Assembly (NCBI GenBank): GCA_022828595.1
Contig: JAKGHH010000002.1
Location: forward strand, 76,170,383 to 76,234,382
Source: Nelumbo lutea
Taxonomy: Eukaryota > Streptophyta > Magnoliopsida > Proteales > Nelumbonaceae
Length of the DNA stretch: 64,000 nucleotides
Direction: 5' to 3'
In this document: in pieces, positions 22,921 through 35,700 of the stretch
Layout: each line of letters starts with the position of its first letter
Position numbering within the stretch: position 1 is the stretch's first letter
Position numbers and translations under genes: made by a program
Notes under the pieces: model-generated
Database searches by the model: none
What the model saw: only the letters and a program-made list of their open reading frames with translations
What the model was told of the DNA's origin: nothing

Positions 22921-23547
22921 TTTTCTCGTATATATTGTTGCATCCACAGTATTGAACGATACATCAGTTTGTATTGGTCCATACTCCATATCAGTCAAAA
23001 CAAATCATTTATTTTGAAATTCTTTTTCTTTTGTACCAATAGAAGAAAAAAAACGCTAAAGGAGTCCAGAGAAAGCACCCAAATATCTTGAAGCCTAAAT
23101 CTTCAACCACAAAAAGAGCATTAGAAAATCCAGAACCAAGGCTAATGCTTGCCATTAAATCTGCCAACTTCTCCAAAAATGTGATCAGACCGAATGGCGG
23201 CAGAACTAGAATTCATCAAGTTCGAAATATCACCTATGGTATTGTGAAATTCAAATTTTAAGTGTTTATTAATTGCACCACATAACCCATCAAATCCCAC
23301 CTTTTATGCCCCATTATTGTGGCCCTTATAATATTAGGGATAAGTGGATTACAATCCATCTCAGAAATCTGAAATTGCAGCCCCCCCTAATCTATTAGTA
23401 ATCCCCCTATAAACCACATCCTACCCGTGAATTTAACATCAATCCACAAGCGAAATTCAATCTATCCCTAAAAATCTTAGCTCCACCTTAGAGGAATTAA
23501 ACCCATTAATTACCACTATTAATGCCATTAATTGTGATTTATTCTCT

Positions 23548-24470
23548 CCTTTTAAATACAGATTAAAAAAATAACATCTCACAAGCTATTGGCAAGACTT
23601 CAACCTCTGTCTTCAAAAAAAGGAGGAATGATTGTCCATCGCTAGACCATGATGACCATCTTCCAATTTTCTACAAATAATATAGGCCTTATTTAACTTG
23701 GGGGTACATGCAATTCAAATAATTAATTTTATATATGAATGTACAATAAAAAATTAGAAAAAAATTATCAATAAAATCAGTCTTTCCCTTTTAAATATTA
23801 ATGAAATGAATGATCTATTAAATCCAGTAATTAATATTTATAAATTATTTGGCAAGTCCTTCACTTTTAAATACAGATTAAAAAATATCGCCTCAAAGGC
23901 AACATTTCTAAATCACGTTGACCCGGACGGTCAGATCATTCGACCTAGGAACCATCCAAGCAACCAGTTCTGTTTTACCCCAAACCTGAAATCTGGTCAA
24001 AAACCGTTGAAAAAGTTAATAAACGGTTGACCCGGGCGACGAACGTCGACTTGTTCAACAGTTTTTGACCATTTTTTTATATTTTTAATTTTGCTGTTAG
24101 AACGGACCATCCATTTGAACCGGACGGTTGGACCATTGACCCAAAAACAAGTGCCCAGAATGGTTCCATTTCCGGGTCATTTTTTGAAACGTTACTCAAA
24201 GGCCGTTGGCAAGACCCAAGCCTGTTTCTTCTTAAATAAAATGTATGGTTGTTCATCACTAAACCATCTTCCACCAATGTCTTACAAATCACTAAATAAT
24301 ATAGGCCTTATTTAACTTGAGGGTACATGTAATTCAAATAAATAATATTATATATGAATGTCCAATCAAAAACTTAAAAAAAAACCATTAATAAAAACAT
24401 TTTTTTATAAATCCGTTAATCCATATTTATAACAAATACGTATTTTTAATTTTGACAATTTATAAAAATA
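23548..24470. repeat. Tandem duplication, period about 318 bp, interrupted by a MITE
   Basis: TTTTAAATACAGATTAAAAA occurs near 23550 and near 23868. TTGGCAAGAC and AATAATATAGGCCTTATTTA occur in both units (23676 and 24295). The extra distance in the second unit is accounted for by the inserted element at 23901-24194. Confidence 0.8.
23901..24194. mobile_element. Mutator-like MITE with 9-bp target duplication (copy C)
   Basis: Flanked by CTCAAAGGC at 23892-23900 and 24195-24203. The uninterrupted tandem partner (CTCACAAGC...) shows that the 294 bp are an insertion. The ends are imperfect inverted repeats: AACATTTCTAAA...TGACCCGGA against AACGTTTCAAAAAATGACCCGGA. A 9-bp duplication is the usual signature of Mutator-like elements. 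No coding capacity. Confidence 0.8.
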
Positions 24471-25007
24471 AAAATACTAAAAGCAGAATAATTATTTTAG
24501 TAATTTATGAACTTACATATGATATCCATCTTAGAAATTCTAATAGGCCTAATATATTTTCAAATTAAGATTATATTTTGTAAATTATTAATTAATATTT
24601 TCATTTTACAATAATTAATAACATATTTATTGTTTTCCAAAAAAGTATAATTATAAAATATTTAAGAATTTAAGATTGACTTTTTTGTTAGTATACAAAA
24701 CTATATGATATAATTGATTTCGTAATAAAAATATAATTGCTACACATGATTTCTGTCTCGGATCTTCTATGTTCTAATGAATCCAATATATTTTTTAGAT
24801 TAATTATATATTTATATAAATATTAATTAATGTTTTAGCTTAAAATAAGAAATAATATGTTAATGGCTTTATGCAAATAATAATTATAAAAATTTATATT
24901 CTATGTCTCTTGGATTCTTAGTAGATACAACATCAGTAAAAGTGTATGATACGTGTCCCACTATATTGATTGTAACATATTTCTTCATATTAACTATTAT
25001 AGTATGC
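24471..25007. other. AT-rich DNA, nothing recognised
   Basis: Strongly AT-rich, no open frame or structured repeat. It ends at the target duplication of the retroposon at 25024. Confidence 0.6.
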
Positions 25008-25023
25008 ATTTGTTATGCATTTA

Positions 25024-25121
25024 ATTAGGAAATGAAACTTTGGCTATCTACAACAGCTTGAGGAGGCAATCATTAGGGTTTTCTTTTGGTGTAGCTCCCT
25101 TCAGGATTTCTCCTTTCCCCA

Positions 25122-25152
<31 letters not shown>

Positions 25153-25850
25153 GTTCTCGTTCTGTGTGTGTGTGTGTTTCGAGAGAAGCTTACTCTTGAG
25201 TTTTCTCGAAGCTTTGTTCTCTGATTTCTCCCATCTGGATTCTCCTTTCCCTCTGTTTTTTCTTCCATATATGTTTGTTCTTCCCTCGCCTTTCCCCCGT
25301 CGTTTGTTCTTCTCTTTCCCACTGTTCTTTGTGCCTCTTTATTGTGTTTTCTTTTCTTTCTGTGGGAGTTTTAACAAGGGGTTACTTTTCTTGGACTCTA
25401 TTGAGCAATCGATACTAGTGGATGTAGCTTCACGTTTGCCATCTATGGTTGAGTCAATTCGTGTTTCTCCGATAGATATTGTTTATGGTAAATTCTGTTC
25501 GCAGTTCTACAACAAAGGCAGTTATGGATGGCAATTATCCTCTCTGGTAGCGATTGTTATGTGTAGAGCTTTGTCGTCTTTTGCGATCTACTCCAACTAT
25601 ACTATTACCAATTATTTGCAATCTTTTGGAAACCTCTATTGTCAGATTCGTTCCCCATTTGTGATGATTGGGAGATGTGCTTTTCAATTTCTATTGGTGA
25701 TTCTAATTCACATTTATTTGGTTGAAAGTTCTTTATGTCCTCTTTCATCCATTTATATATCTTGTTCTTTTGAAAAATTGTATCTGAGCCTTGTCGGCAT
25801 TTTTTTTTATCAACTTGATTGAATGAAATATGCGTTTTCAAAAAAAAAAA
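25024..25850 (+). mobile_element. Young retroposed copy with poly(A) tail and 16-bp target duplication
   Basis: Flanked by perfect ATTTGTTATGCATTTA copies at 25008-25023 and 25851-25866 and ending in an A-run just before 25851. These are direct marks of LINE-driven insertion. The 827 bp start with a (CT)n-(GT)n leader and end with a 3' stretch (TTGTCGGCATTTTTTTTATC) like plant LINE tails. No reverse transcriptase or endonuclease is encoded. It may be an internally deleted LINE or a retrocopy of another transcript. Confidence 0.82.
25040..25822 (+). CDS. Open reading frame in the retroposed copy, unknown product
   Basis: A 260-codon frame covering nearly the whole retroposed unit. The N-terminal half derives from CT-rich leader sequence (SLSLSLSFSF and CVCVCF runs) and is hydrophobic by composition, which argues that this part is an accidental frame. 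The C-terminal half (MVESIRVSPIDIVYGKFCSQ onward) is more complex but matches no family I recognise. It could be a LINE ORF1 piece or a UTR-derived frame. No start context or partner gene supports translation, so I give low confidence that it encodes a protein. Confidence 0.25.
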
Positions 25851-26379
25851 ATTTGTTATGCATTTATACCTTAATTTCAACCTTAGATTTAGTATTAATG
25901 TATTCGTTGCATTTGTGAAAGTTTAATATATTCAGCCTATTCATATCTTCCCACCATATCCACAAATATTCAAACTTCCAAGCATATCAAAATATGAATC
26001 CATTTTCAAGTTTAATGATACAATACATAATACTGATATTTTTTACCCTTGCTCATGACCTAGGATAACCAAGAATACAATCTCAGTATAACAAGGATTG
26101 AGAACTTGGATATACATCTAAAAGTGCTATGTCCAGAAGCCGCTAGGACTCTACTACATGATCTGAACATTATTGCAAGGCCTTTCTGAGTGGCATTTCA
26201 ATGGTATATTAATCACTAGATGGTAATGATAAACGTTATAATAATGATGTACAATTATACATGAAAGAGGAACCAATAATACTACATAAGTAGAAGAATA
26301 GCCCAATTACATAACGTGAGGAATAACATCCCACCAGAGGACTAAAGCACTACAGAAAATCAAGGTAGAAAATCCGTTG

Positions 26380-26628
26380 GCCAAAAAATATATATTGATG
26401 TGTAAAACCAGAATATTTTAAATGGACCTTTTAACCTTTCATACTGTAATCACCAAAATTCACTATCTACAAACTAAACTTGAGAAAATAGGTAAACAGC
26501 AATTCTTGGAGTGCAAAGCAGTATGAGCCTCTAAAAGAGTTAGATGACCTCACAGCATGCGTCCAAGGCAGCAAATTGATGAGGTCGGTATTCTCTGGTT
26601 CTGATGTCAGGTTCAATGAAAACCATTT
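26380..26628 (-). other. Probable 3' untranslated region of COQ10
   Basis: Follows the stop codon on the minus strand with no coding signal. The exact cleavage site is not determined and no canonical AATAAA was identified. Confidence 0.4.
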
Positions 26629-26754
26629 TTATGCCCTCTGTCCTCCATAAGAGTTTTCAAGGACTTGGACCCCAGGTCCATATATTAGACGGCAGCGATC
26701 AGTAAAAGAACTCACGAGACGAGAGACAACCTCCTTAAAGAACATAGATGCCAC
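26629..26754 (-). CDS. COQ10: COQ10 coding exon 4 and stop
   Basis: Acceptor GCAATAG|GTGGCA. Encodes VASMFFKEVVSRLV through YGPGVQVLENSYGGQRA and ends in TAA at 26629-26631. Confidence 0.91.
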   Translation of the reverse strand: MASMFFKEVVSRLVSSFTDRCRLIYGPGVQVLENSYGGQRA

Positions 26755-29700
26755 CTATTGCAAAAGAACCAGATAATGAATACAAATTTAATTTCAGAGA
26801 TTCCAGATGCTTTTCTTCAAAGGTGAAATATTAGCAAGTGTTATAATAAAGATAGCTGGGACCAACATTGGGTAAGGTCTCTGGCTGGTTGTGGCAGAGA
26901 CTTGAGATCAAATCCCGCTGTCACCAGCATCAGGGGAGTGATGAGCTACCCCACTTTTGTAGGCCCATGAACCAAAAAGAAAAGAATAACATTCTATACA
27001 AAACAGAATACCATGAGAATTTCATGGATGCAACCAGCCCTTCATTATGGGTTTCAAAAAAAAAAAAAAGCTTTTCTTTATGGAAACAAGACTTATCATG
27101 TCAAAAATCCACAGGCAGAAATCTCTGGAGAGAAAATAAGGAAATTTCAATATCTCAAGATTGGCATGGGATTTCTTTAAGTTGTTTAGAGGAAGGTTTT
27201 GAACCAAAGCAGGGTTTTGAATTTGGAGAGGTTTTACGAGGTTGGGCATAAAAAGATGATCTCTCTCAAAATTAGAAACTTTAGAGAACTAGGTTTTTAG
27301 TGGGAATTTCTCAAACAGTTTCAATAGGATGACAAAAAAAGCCTTAGATATGGGGAACGGCTGAATAAGATCTGATCTACACCAAGGTTTGATAAGGAAG
27401 CTTTAAAGAATTAGTTTCTCTCTAGAAAAGGTGTTCTGGATGTTGAGAAGGGAATGGAGAGGAGACTTACCCAGAATCAACTCAGTCCTTTAGTTGATGA
27501 TTTTTTTGGTAGACAAATGGGCTATATAACAAGGGGTAGCCCTACCCCAAACCCCCATATAACAAGGGGTGGCTGAACTCAAAACCATGAGAGAGAGAGA
27601 GAGAGAGAGCTAGGAATCACTCCTAGGGATCCTATAATCACTCTAGGGCTTTGGACAATCACTCACCACAAGCAATGTAAGCAGAAAATAAGCTCCAAAA
27701 TTCATTGCCCATTTTGCAACTTTAATTATATGCATAATCTAAACTATCACTAGAAGTTTAAAGAAAACTAAATAACTCCTACTTAACCAATGACTAAAAA
27801 TTTAAATATAACTAAACTATGAGTAGAATTTAAACTAATATATTGGATCCCACATAAAGAAATTAAAATGACCAAAACACCCTTACTGTTCAAAAAAAAT
27901 ACAGAAATACATAAAAAATAGAAAATTAAAGCACTGATTATTTGGCTCCTGCATCAGTGGTTCCCTAGAAATCTACTAGAGATGAATCAAAAGAAGTATG
28001 ATGACCAAAAAACAAACAACAAAACATTCAAAGGTGTATCTATGGACTCTATCCTTAGGTATTGGGATGTGGTAGTTTGTAATATAATCCACAAGACAGG
28101 CGAATCAGGTTTGAATGGAACCATATTTTGGAATGAAAAACTTCAATTTTGATGGCTACTCTCTCAGTAATATGGTCCAACATATGTGGGAACTAGGAAG
28201 TGTTTTCAGACCATATGGGCAACTCTTATTTTGACAATCTTTAACTATTCCAGTCCAGTTGGGAAAGGAACTTTAAGAACTGAGAATCTTTCCCGTTTTG
28301 AAGTTGGCCTTCATCATCAGGTTGGAATGCTTTGATCATTGAGAGAAACCACCAAGTTGTGATTGGATAGCAATCCGATACAGAAGCAAAGACATTTGTG
28401 TCTAGGTTTAACAGCTCATTAAGGTTAATTCCTCAACCAGCCAATGGCCTTGCTAATTCACCAGCAAGGATAGGAAGATCCAAAAGAAATTGGTAGACTT
28501 TTTATTTCTTCTGCAATATCAGATTTTATATATAACTTCCACTTGGTGGTAATAATACATGTATAAGACTAACATTAGAAAAAGTAGGTTTGCTATGCCA
28601 AGGTTCAATCTGGACACTCATGCCTGTAAGTAAAATGCACCTAGTCACACTCACACATTGAGCTGCCTTCTGTACGAACATGTTATTCTTCTAATCAGAA
28701 GAATGAATAAACCTTATACTGAGTTTTATGTGTTCTTATAATCAAATGAACAACACTTGTGTTCATTTTATTAATTGTAGTAGTGGACACTCTCTAAGAC
28801 AACATTTAAAACCTTCTTGTTTATTTCACATATTAATGGTAGTAGTGGAAAACTCACCTCAATCACATTCACACTCCTTTCTCACATAGCTCTACACTTC
28901 ACATTTTATTATGATGAATGAATGAGCAATATTTTACAATTTTAAAAATATCTTTCAATCCGCAATATAGACTTGTTTGGGCTTGCCTCGAGGGGCTTGG
29001 TCGAGGGTCCGAGGGTGGAGCCCCTGGCCCAGCTGCTAGGCATAAAAAAACAGAAAAAAATGCACAAATTTTCAAAATGCACATGCCTGAGCTGAAGTGT
29101 AAAATGTAGGACCAGCTCAATTCGAGTCCTTTGAGAATGTTGAATGGCCTTCTTTGATCAGAAATTTACGGCTGTTGATGGTTGTAATGGCTTCTTGAAG
29201 AAATAAGAAAGAAAATAGGGATAGAAAGAAGAGAGAAAATACATTGAATCACTCTAGAGTATAGGAATCACTCACCATAATTAGCATAAGCTGAAAAAAA
29301 CTCAATAAATTTCATTGCTCTTTGTGTAAAACGACCATACATATTTATAGACTCTAAACTCATAATAATTCTAGGAGTCAAGCTGTTAGACTTATACTAG
29401 TCCTAGAAGTCAAAACTGTTAAGACTCAATAATCCTAGTAGGACTCAAACTAAGCTGTCATGCTATTTCAATTCAAAGAAGACTCAATAACTCTAATCCT
29501 ACTTATGTAATGACTCTGAAATCTTAAACATAAACAAACTATAAATTTTCAATCAAACCTTATTAATGGACCCTACAGAAAAAATTGTAAAATGGCAAAA
29601 AATCCCCGGTGCCCAAAAATACAGAAATACATAAAATTTCACAAATTTTCAATCTTGACTCTTAAGCTCGCTCCTGCATCAGTAAGGCACACCAGGCACT

Positions 29701-32700
29701 CACCTTAAAGAGCTGTGCCTGAGACCTAGGCAAGGTGCATACCCTAAAAGAGGTAAAAAATAAATTTAAGTTATGCTCTTTATGGAAAACAAAGTGGCAA
29801 TCATTTATAACAGCCTTGAATATAGTTTTAACTTCAAGCTCCACTCCATAAGAAGAAATAAAAACCCATTATGGACCATAATAGCAGTCATCCAATAGCA
29901 TGACCTGCACAACATTACATGAGTAGCATTGTGGCTCTACACAAGTTTTTTTTTTCTCTTTTGAGAAAAGGTAACTTGTTTTCCTCCTTTTTTTAGTCGC
30001 ATCAAAGGACAACAGTCTCCTCACCCCACCATATATGTAGACAATAATTCTAATACTACCAATAATCAAGCTATGAAAGAAGATTAACAGCATCATAATA
30101 GCTATTATTTCAGTGTTCAGGTAAATAAACTTAACCAGATGAACAATACCTGACGGTAAAGAGGTGACTGGAATTTAAAGTCCACCAAGAAATAAAGATC
30201 ACAAGTCCCTGGAACTGGTCCTGGATTAAACTCCCAAATGTTTATCAAATGATCAAAAAGACCACTTTCAGTTGCAGTTGTCTGGAAAAGGAACATCTTT
30301 GATCATTAAATACACCACAGCATAAAAGTAAAAATTAAAACAAAAAGAAAAAAGTACCAATGGGAACAAGAAAAAGGAACAGCATAAAATACAGCTCCTA
30401 CTATGGGTCTTAATATATCTTAAAATAGCCTTTTTTTATGAGTACCATTACAAATTCTGTTAATGAAAATAAGCAGAAACAAAATAGATAAGACATCCTC
30501 CCAAAATAGATTCTCTCCTACCCCTTGTTTTGCCTGCTCATTTGCAGATATGTAAACGCAATGTATTGCAACCACTTTGTCCCTTTTGAGTTCTTTTGTT
30601 TCTCTCAATAAGTGTTTGTACTGCCAAAGACATCTTTCTTCGCTTTGAACCCACCCCACAGCCACTCCTGAATCCCCTTCTACAATGATGTTTGTGTAAT
30701 TTATTCTCTTTCCCGGTCTTAGGGGAGCAAGTCAGGCAGGTTGGCAAGGTTTTAGCCCAACCCAAAGAATTGAACATAAGGCCCAAGCCCTGACCAAGCA
30801 CAAGGTCAAGCCTGACCTTTTCAACCTGGGATAGCCTGCACTGATATTTGATACACTAGGGTTGGCTCGGGCCCGGGTCAAGCTCAGGTTGGTCAATCAG
30901 CCCACACTAAAATTTGACATAAATGGGGTATAAAGGCAAAGAACATGAATATAGAAAACTGGTTATTGAAGGAGATTCCAAATTGGTTGTGGATTGGCTG
31001 CGAAGGGAGGAGGCAAAATTCTAGAACTACAACAATGAAAGGAAGAAATTCAAATGGTTGACACAAGATATGGAAGTGAGATTACAATGGGTCAAAAGAA
31101 GTTTGCAATCTGGGCTCAATTGTAAAAATTAAAAAGTGAAAAGGGATTTTTGGGGAGAGATAAGCGGTTTTATCTCTTGATTGTACTCTGTATCTGTACT
31201 CACTTTTCTTTATCTTCTTTCAATGAAATTTCACAGTTATTGATCAAGAAAAGAAACTGGCATAAATGTATATGTTTATGTATGCATGTACACAAATATA
31301 TATCCCTCCCATTATAACTGAACCCGAAACAATTGATCCTTCTCTATCCCTTGTTTAGCTGAAGTGTCTGTCATGCCGTTAGCTGATCATTTTACCATTG
31401 GGCTTTAAAATTTACATTTCCTTTGTTAGCCACTTAAACTGTTTGGTTTCATTTCTATACTGCCATAGAGCTCTCTCCCTATTCAGCAACCATCCAAACC
31501 TTTGGATCACCTTCAATAATTAATTTACCTATTTGCATTTGTTTTGCCCACAGTACTCATAGTAGCTCTACTCTTATGGAATCCCTTCTCAAATGGGTCT
31601 AGAAAACAATGTTATTACATGACCTTCCTCATCTCTAAACATTCCTACCCAGACCCAGAGGGACTCTGGTTGGCCAAACTCCTGGCATCAAAGTTAAGCT
31701 TTAAGAAGACTCCATCTGGGGGAGTCAAGTTTTTTAACCCAAGGCCTTTTAGACATCTCCCAGCCACTTCTCACCACTTCCTTATAATGTCATCTGTAGA
31801 GAGAGAGTGCTTCCAAAATCTTGAGGCAATCTACCACCCTTATCTGAATGCATTCAGTAACTTCCCCTTTATTCCTTTCTTGCTCCTTAAAAATTCTAGC
31901 ATTTCTCTCCTCCCAAATTGTCCAAATAAGTGCTGCTCTCAAAATTATCTTCCTGGTACTTCTTCTTCTTTCAGCAATACCTACGATTGGATTTGTCTAT
32001 GAAAGACAAGTTTACTTCAGTTTGAGATCTTTCCGTGCAAGTCTGCTGGTGATGTGTCCCAAGGAAGAAGATGAAAGACTCAACTGTTTGTCTATCATCG
32101 CAAGATCATTGTCAACATCACATGCCTACTTAAGTCAAATTGTATAATCCCATTCTCCTTCACCAGCTTGCTTGGGTCAGATTGGTTAATCCCATGTTTG
32201 GTTTTATTTATACCTTAACCAGCCCTATCCATCAACTCCTTTCCACATGTCAGCCTTTCTGATGAGGCCCACATCTTTTCACCTACAACTTGGGCATAAA
32301 ATTTAAAACTCACACCATGATTACCTATCAACTATACAGATTTAATCTCATGTAAAGCCTTCTGATTTCCTTCTCTTTTGAGTCCGGAAATTAAATTTTA
32401 AGGCATACAATGAGCTCTATCATAAATTAGGCACTAAAGAGGGAGAAAAAATCATTTATAAACTAGCAAAGATGAGAGAAAGAAAAGGCAAAGATTTAAA
32501 CATTGTTAGGTGTATTAAATATAAAGATCAAAGAGTTTTCATAAAAGTGAAGAAAAAACATGTAGAGGGCACTAGCAAAGGAGATATTAGTCATAATCAT
32601 ACTAATAGTGTTAGAAATGGCATGTAACTTCATAAAATTAGAATTGCTTAAGTGAAATAGACTCTAAATAAGATGAAGGGAAAGGTGTTAGAACCAGATA

Positions 32701-35700
32701 GTTTTCAAATAGAAGGGTGGAAAGGGTATGGGAGAAGTAGGCTTATTATGGCTCACTAATGAAGAAAAAGCAGTGTAAATATTTAAGAACAAAGGTGATA
32801 ATACAAAGTCGTAATAACTATCGAGGGTTTAAACCCATAAGCCACAAAACTTTGGGAAAGATTAATTGAGCAAATATTATGACATGAAATAAGTATATCA
32901 TAGAACCACTTTAGGTTTATAGATGGGAGATCAACCATGAAGCTATCTTTCTTTTGAGACAATTGATAAGAAAAGTTGAGCGAAAAGAAGAGAAATCTCC
33001 ATATGATGTACATTGATTTTGAGAAAGCAAAAGATAGAATCCCCAAAGAGATAATATGTCCGATCTTGGATAAGAACAAAATCCCTAATTGGTATATATA
33101 CCTAATTAAGAATATGTATGAGGGTGCAATAACCAATGTTAGAACACGTGGGAGAGACATCAAATTTTGCAATTACACCAAGGTTCAACACTTAGCCCTT
33201 ATTTATTTGCATTGGTCGTAGATGAATTGACTAATCATATTCAAGAGGAGGTCGTGCATGTTGTTCGCTCATGGAATTGTTCTAATTGATGAAAGTAACA
33301 AAATGCAAAATTAAGTCGATGGAAAAAATCCTGAGAAACAAGAGGTATTAAAATAAGTAGGGCTAAAGAAGAATATACAATATGTAAATTTAATAATAAT
33401 AGGAGTGCAAATAAGGTTACAATTAGAATTGAAGATCAAGAGATAACACATTGTAACCTTTTACGATACCTTGGTTTAATCATAACAAGGGAGAGATTGA
33501 GGAGGGTGTCACCCAAAGAATTAGAGCGGGGTGGGCAAAATGGAGGGGTGCACCAAAAGTCTTATGTGATAGACAAATACCACTTAGATTGAAATGAAAA
33601 TTGAATAAATGATCCGAGGTTGTGGATCATTTTGCGGCCCTTAGGGGGCTAAGGCAAGGAGACCCCCTTTCCCCCTTCTTGTTTAAAGCAGCTTAGAAGA
33701 TTGATTTCTAGGGCCAATGCTAGAAATTTGATTAGGGGTTGGAGAGTAGGTAGAGGAAAGGTTCCAATCACCCACTTACAATTTGTTGATGATACAATTC
33801 TGCTTTGTGGTGGAGGTGATCCTAGGTGGGTGCAAAACCTGAAAATGATTGTACGTACTTTTGAAAAGATGTCAAACCTGAAAGTTAACTGGGATAAAAG
33901 TTGTCTTGTACTCCGGTCCTGTGGAGGAGGGTGATGTGGCAAGGGCAGAGATTCTAGCTGCAGCATACGGGATTGAGAAGGGTAAAGAGTTGGGTATTAA
34001 TAGACTGATCATTGAGGGAGACTCAAAAACTGTGATAAAATGGTTGCAGAAAGGGGAAGGGGTGACATGGCATTTTTTTTATTAGTGAATTGTAAGATTT
34101 ATTAATTCATAGCCAAAGATAGTACATTTTGGGGAGAGGCACGAGATGCTACCTCCCCTTTAAGGAGAGGAAGTGGAGGATACCATCAACCCTTTAGTTA
34201 ATAAACATAACAAAGGACAGAAAATTACAGAGAAGCCCAATAAAAGGAGACCCGAGTAGCCCCTTGTTTAGCAAGATAATCAGCCAAGGCATTAGTCGAT
34301 CTACCCATCCACTAAAATCTAATTGTCATGTCCCTCAATAGCCATTTAACCTTTTTTTAAATATCCTTGAAGTCCCAAGTGACAGTACCCGGGTCAGCCA
34401 ACCACCCTACTACCACCTTGGAATCTCCTTCAATTATTAAGTTCAGCACTCCAAGTTGATAAGCAATTTGTATCCCTTGTGCCGCATCTAGGAGTTCAGC
34501 CCTCACAGTCTCCTATTCCCACCGGTCCCAAAAAAAAAGGGCAATGATGTTGTTGTTCTCATTTCTCAGTACACCACCAATCCCAGACGGTCCTAGGTTA
34601 TCCTGACTACTCCCGTCAAAGTTCAGCTTAACAAAACCCTCCATCGGCAGAGTCCAAGTTACTTGAACTCTAGGCTTCCAAGAGGAAGTGAGGGAAACTG
34701 CAGACCAATTCCTCGTTAAATCATCAAAGGAGTAATTTTCAAAGAGCTTTAAGGATTTCAGCCACAAAATAGCCCTTGTAAGAATACACTCCTTGACCTC
34801 AAGAATGGTTCTTTCCTTCTCTTGAAAAATTCTGGAATTTCTCTCTTCCCAAGTAGTCCAAAGGAGAGATGCTCTTAAACACTTCAACATAATTCTCCCT
34901 CTTCTTGTGGTCCACACAAAGGTAGATGGGGAAAACAGCAAATTTACCTCAGTTGGCAAGTTCCACCTGCACTCAAACAAATCAAATACCCAATTCCAAA
35001 TGGCTACAGCAAAAGGACAAGAAATCAATAAGTGGTAACAGTCCTCATTTTGCGCTTTGCACAAAGTACACCAGTTAGGGGATAAACACAAGAAAGGTCT
35101 TTTCTTCTGCGGGTTATTCATCGTATTGATTTTACCGTAGTAAACTTCCCAACAAAAAACATCTAATTTTAGGGGAATGACATGGCAGATAGCTTAGCAA
35201 AGCAATCCAAGCGGGATGTCAAGAACATGGTAGGGGTGACATGGCAGTTGAAGAATGATTTCCGAAGATTTAAATGGATGTCAAGGAACATGTCAATCCA
35301 GGGGTTAGGAGATCTGCCAACAGTTTGGCAGATAGCTTAGCAAGGCAAGGGGTTCAAAGAACACATGTTTTGGGCACATTTGTAATTCTGTCCTAGGTCA
35401 GCTTACTAAGCTGATTTCTTTCACACCTTCTTGTTGTATCCTAAAGTTTTCTAATTAATAAAATTCTCTCAAAGTTATTGATCAAAAAAAAAAAAGTTGC
35501 CTTGTGGATTTGAATATGGAGGAAAGACAAATTGTAGAGGGGGCAGAAACTTTGGGATGCAAGGTTTTTCAATGACCAATGAACTATTTGGGTTTACCTT
35601 TGGGGGATAATCCAAGAGGCTATAGTTTTTGGAATCCAGTAATTGAGAAGTTTACTAAAAACTTGGCATCCTAGAAGAAAAGTTGTTTGTCCTTGAGGAG

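Noticed and set aside
31544..32147. 152- and 99-codon plus-strand frames
   Set aside because: Antisense shadows of a LINE C-terminal region whose minus-strand translation is recognisable.
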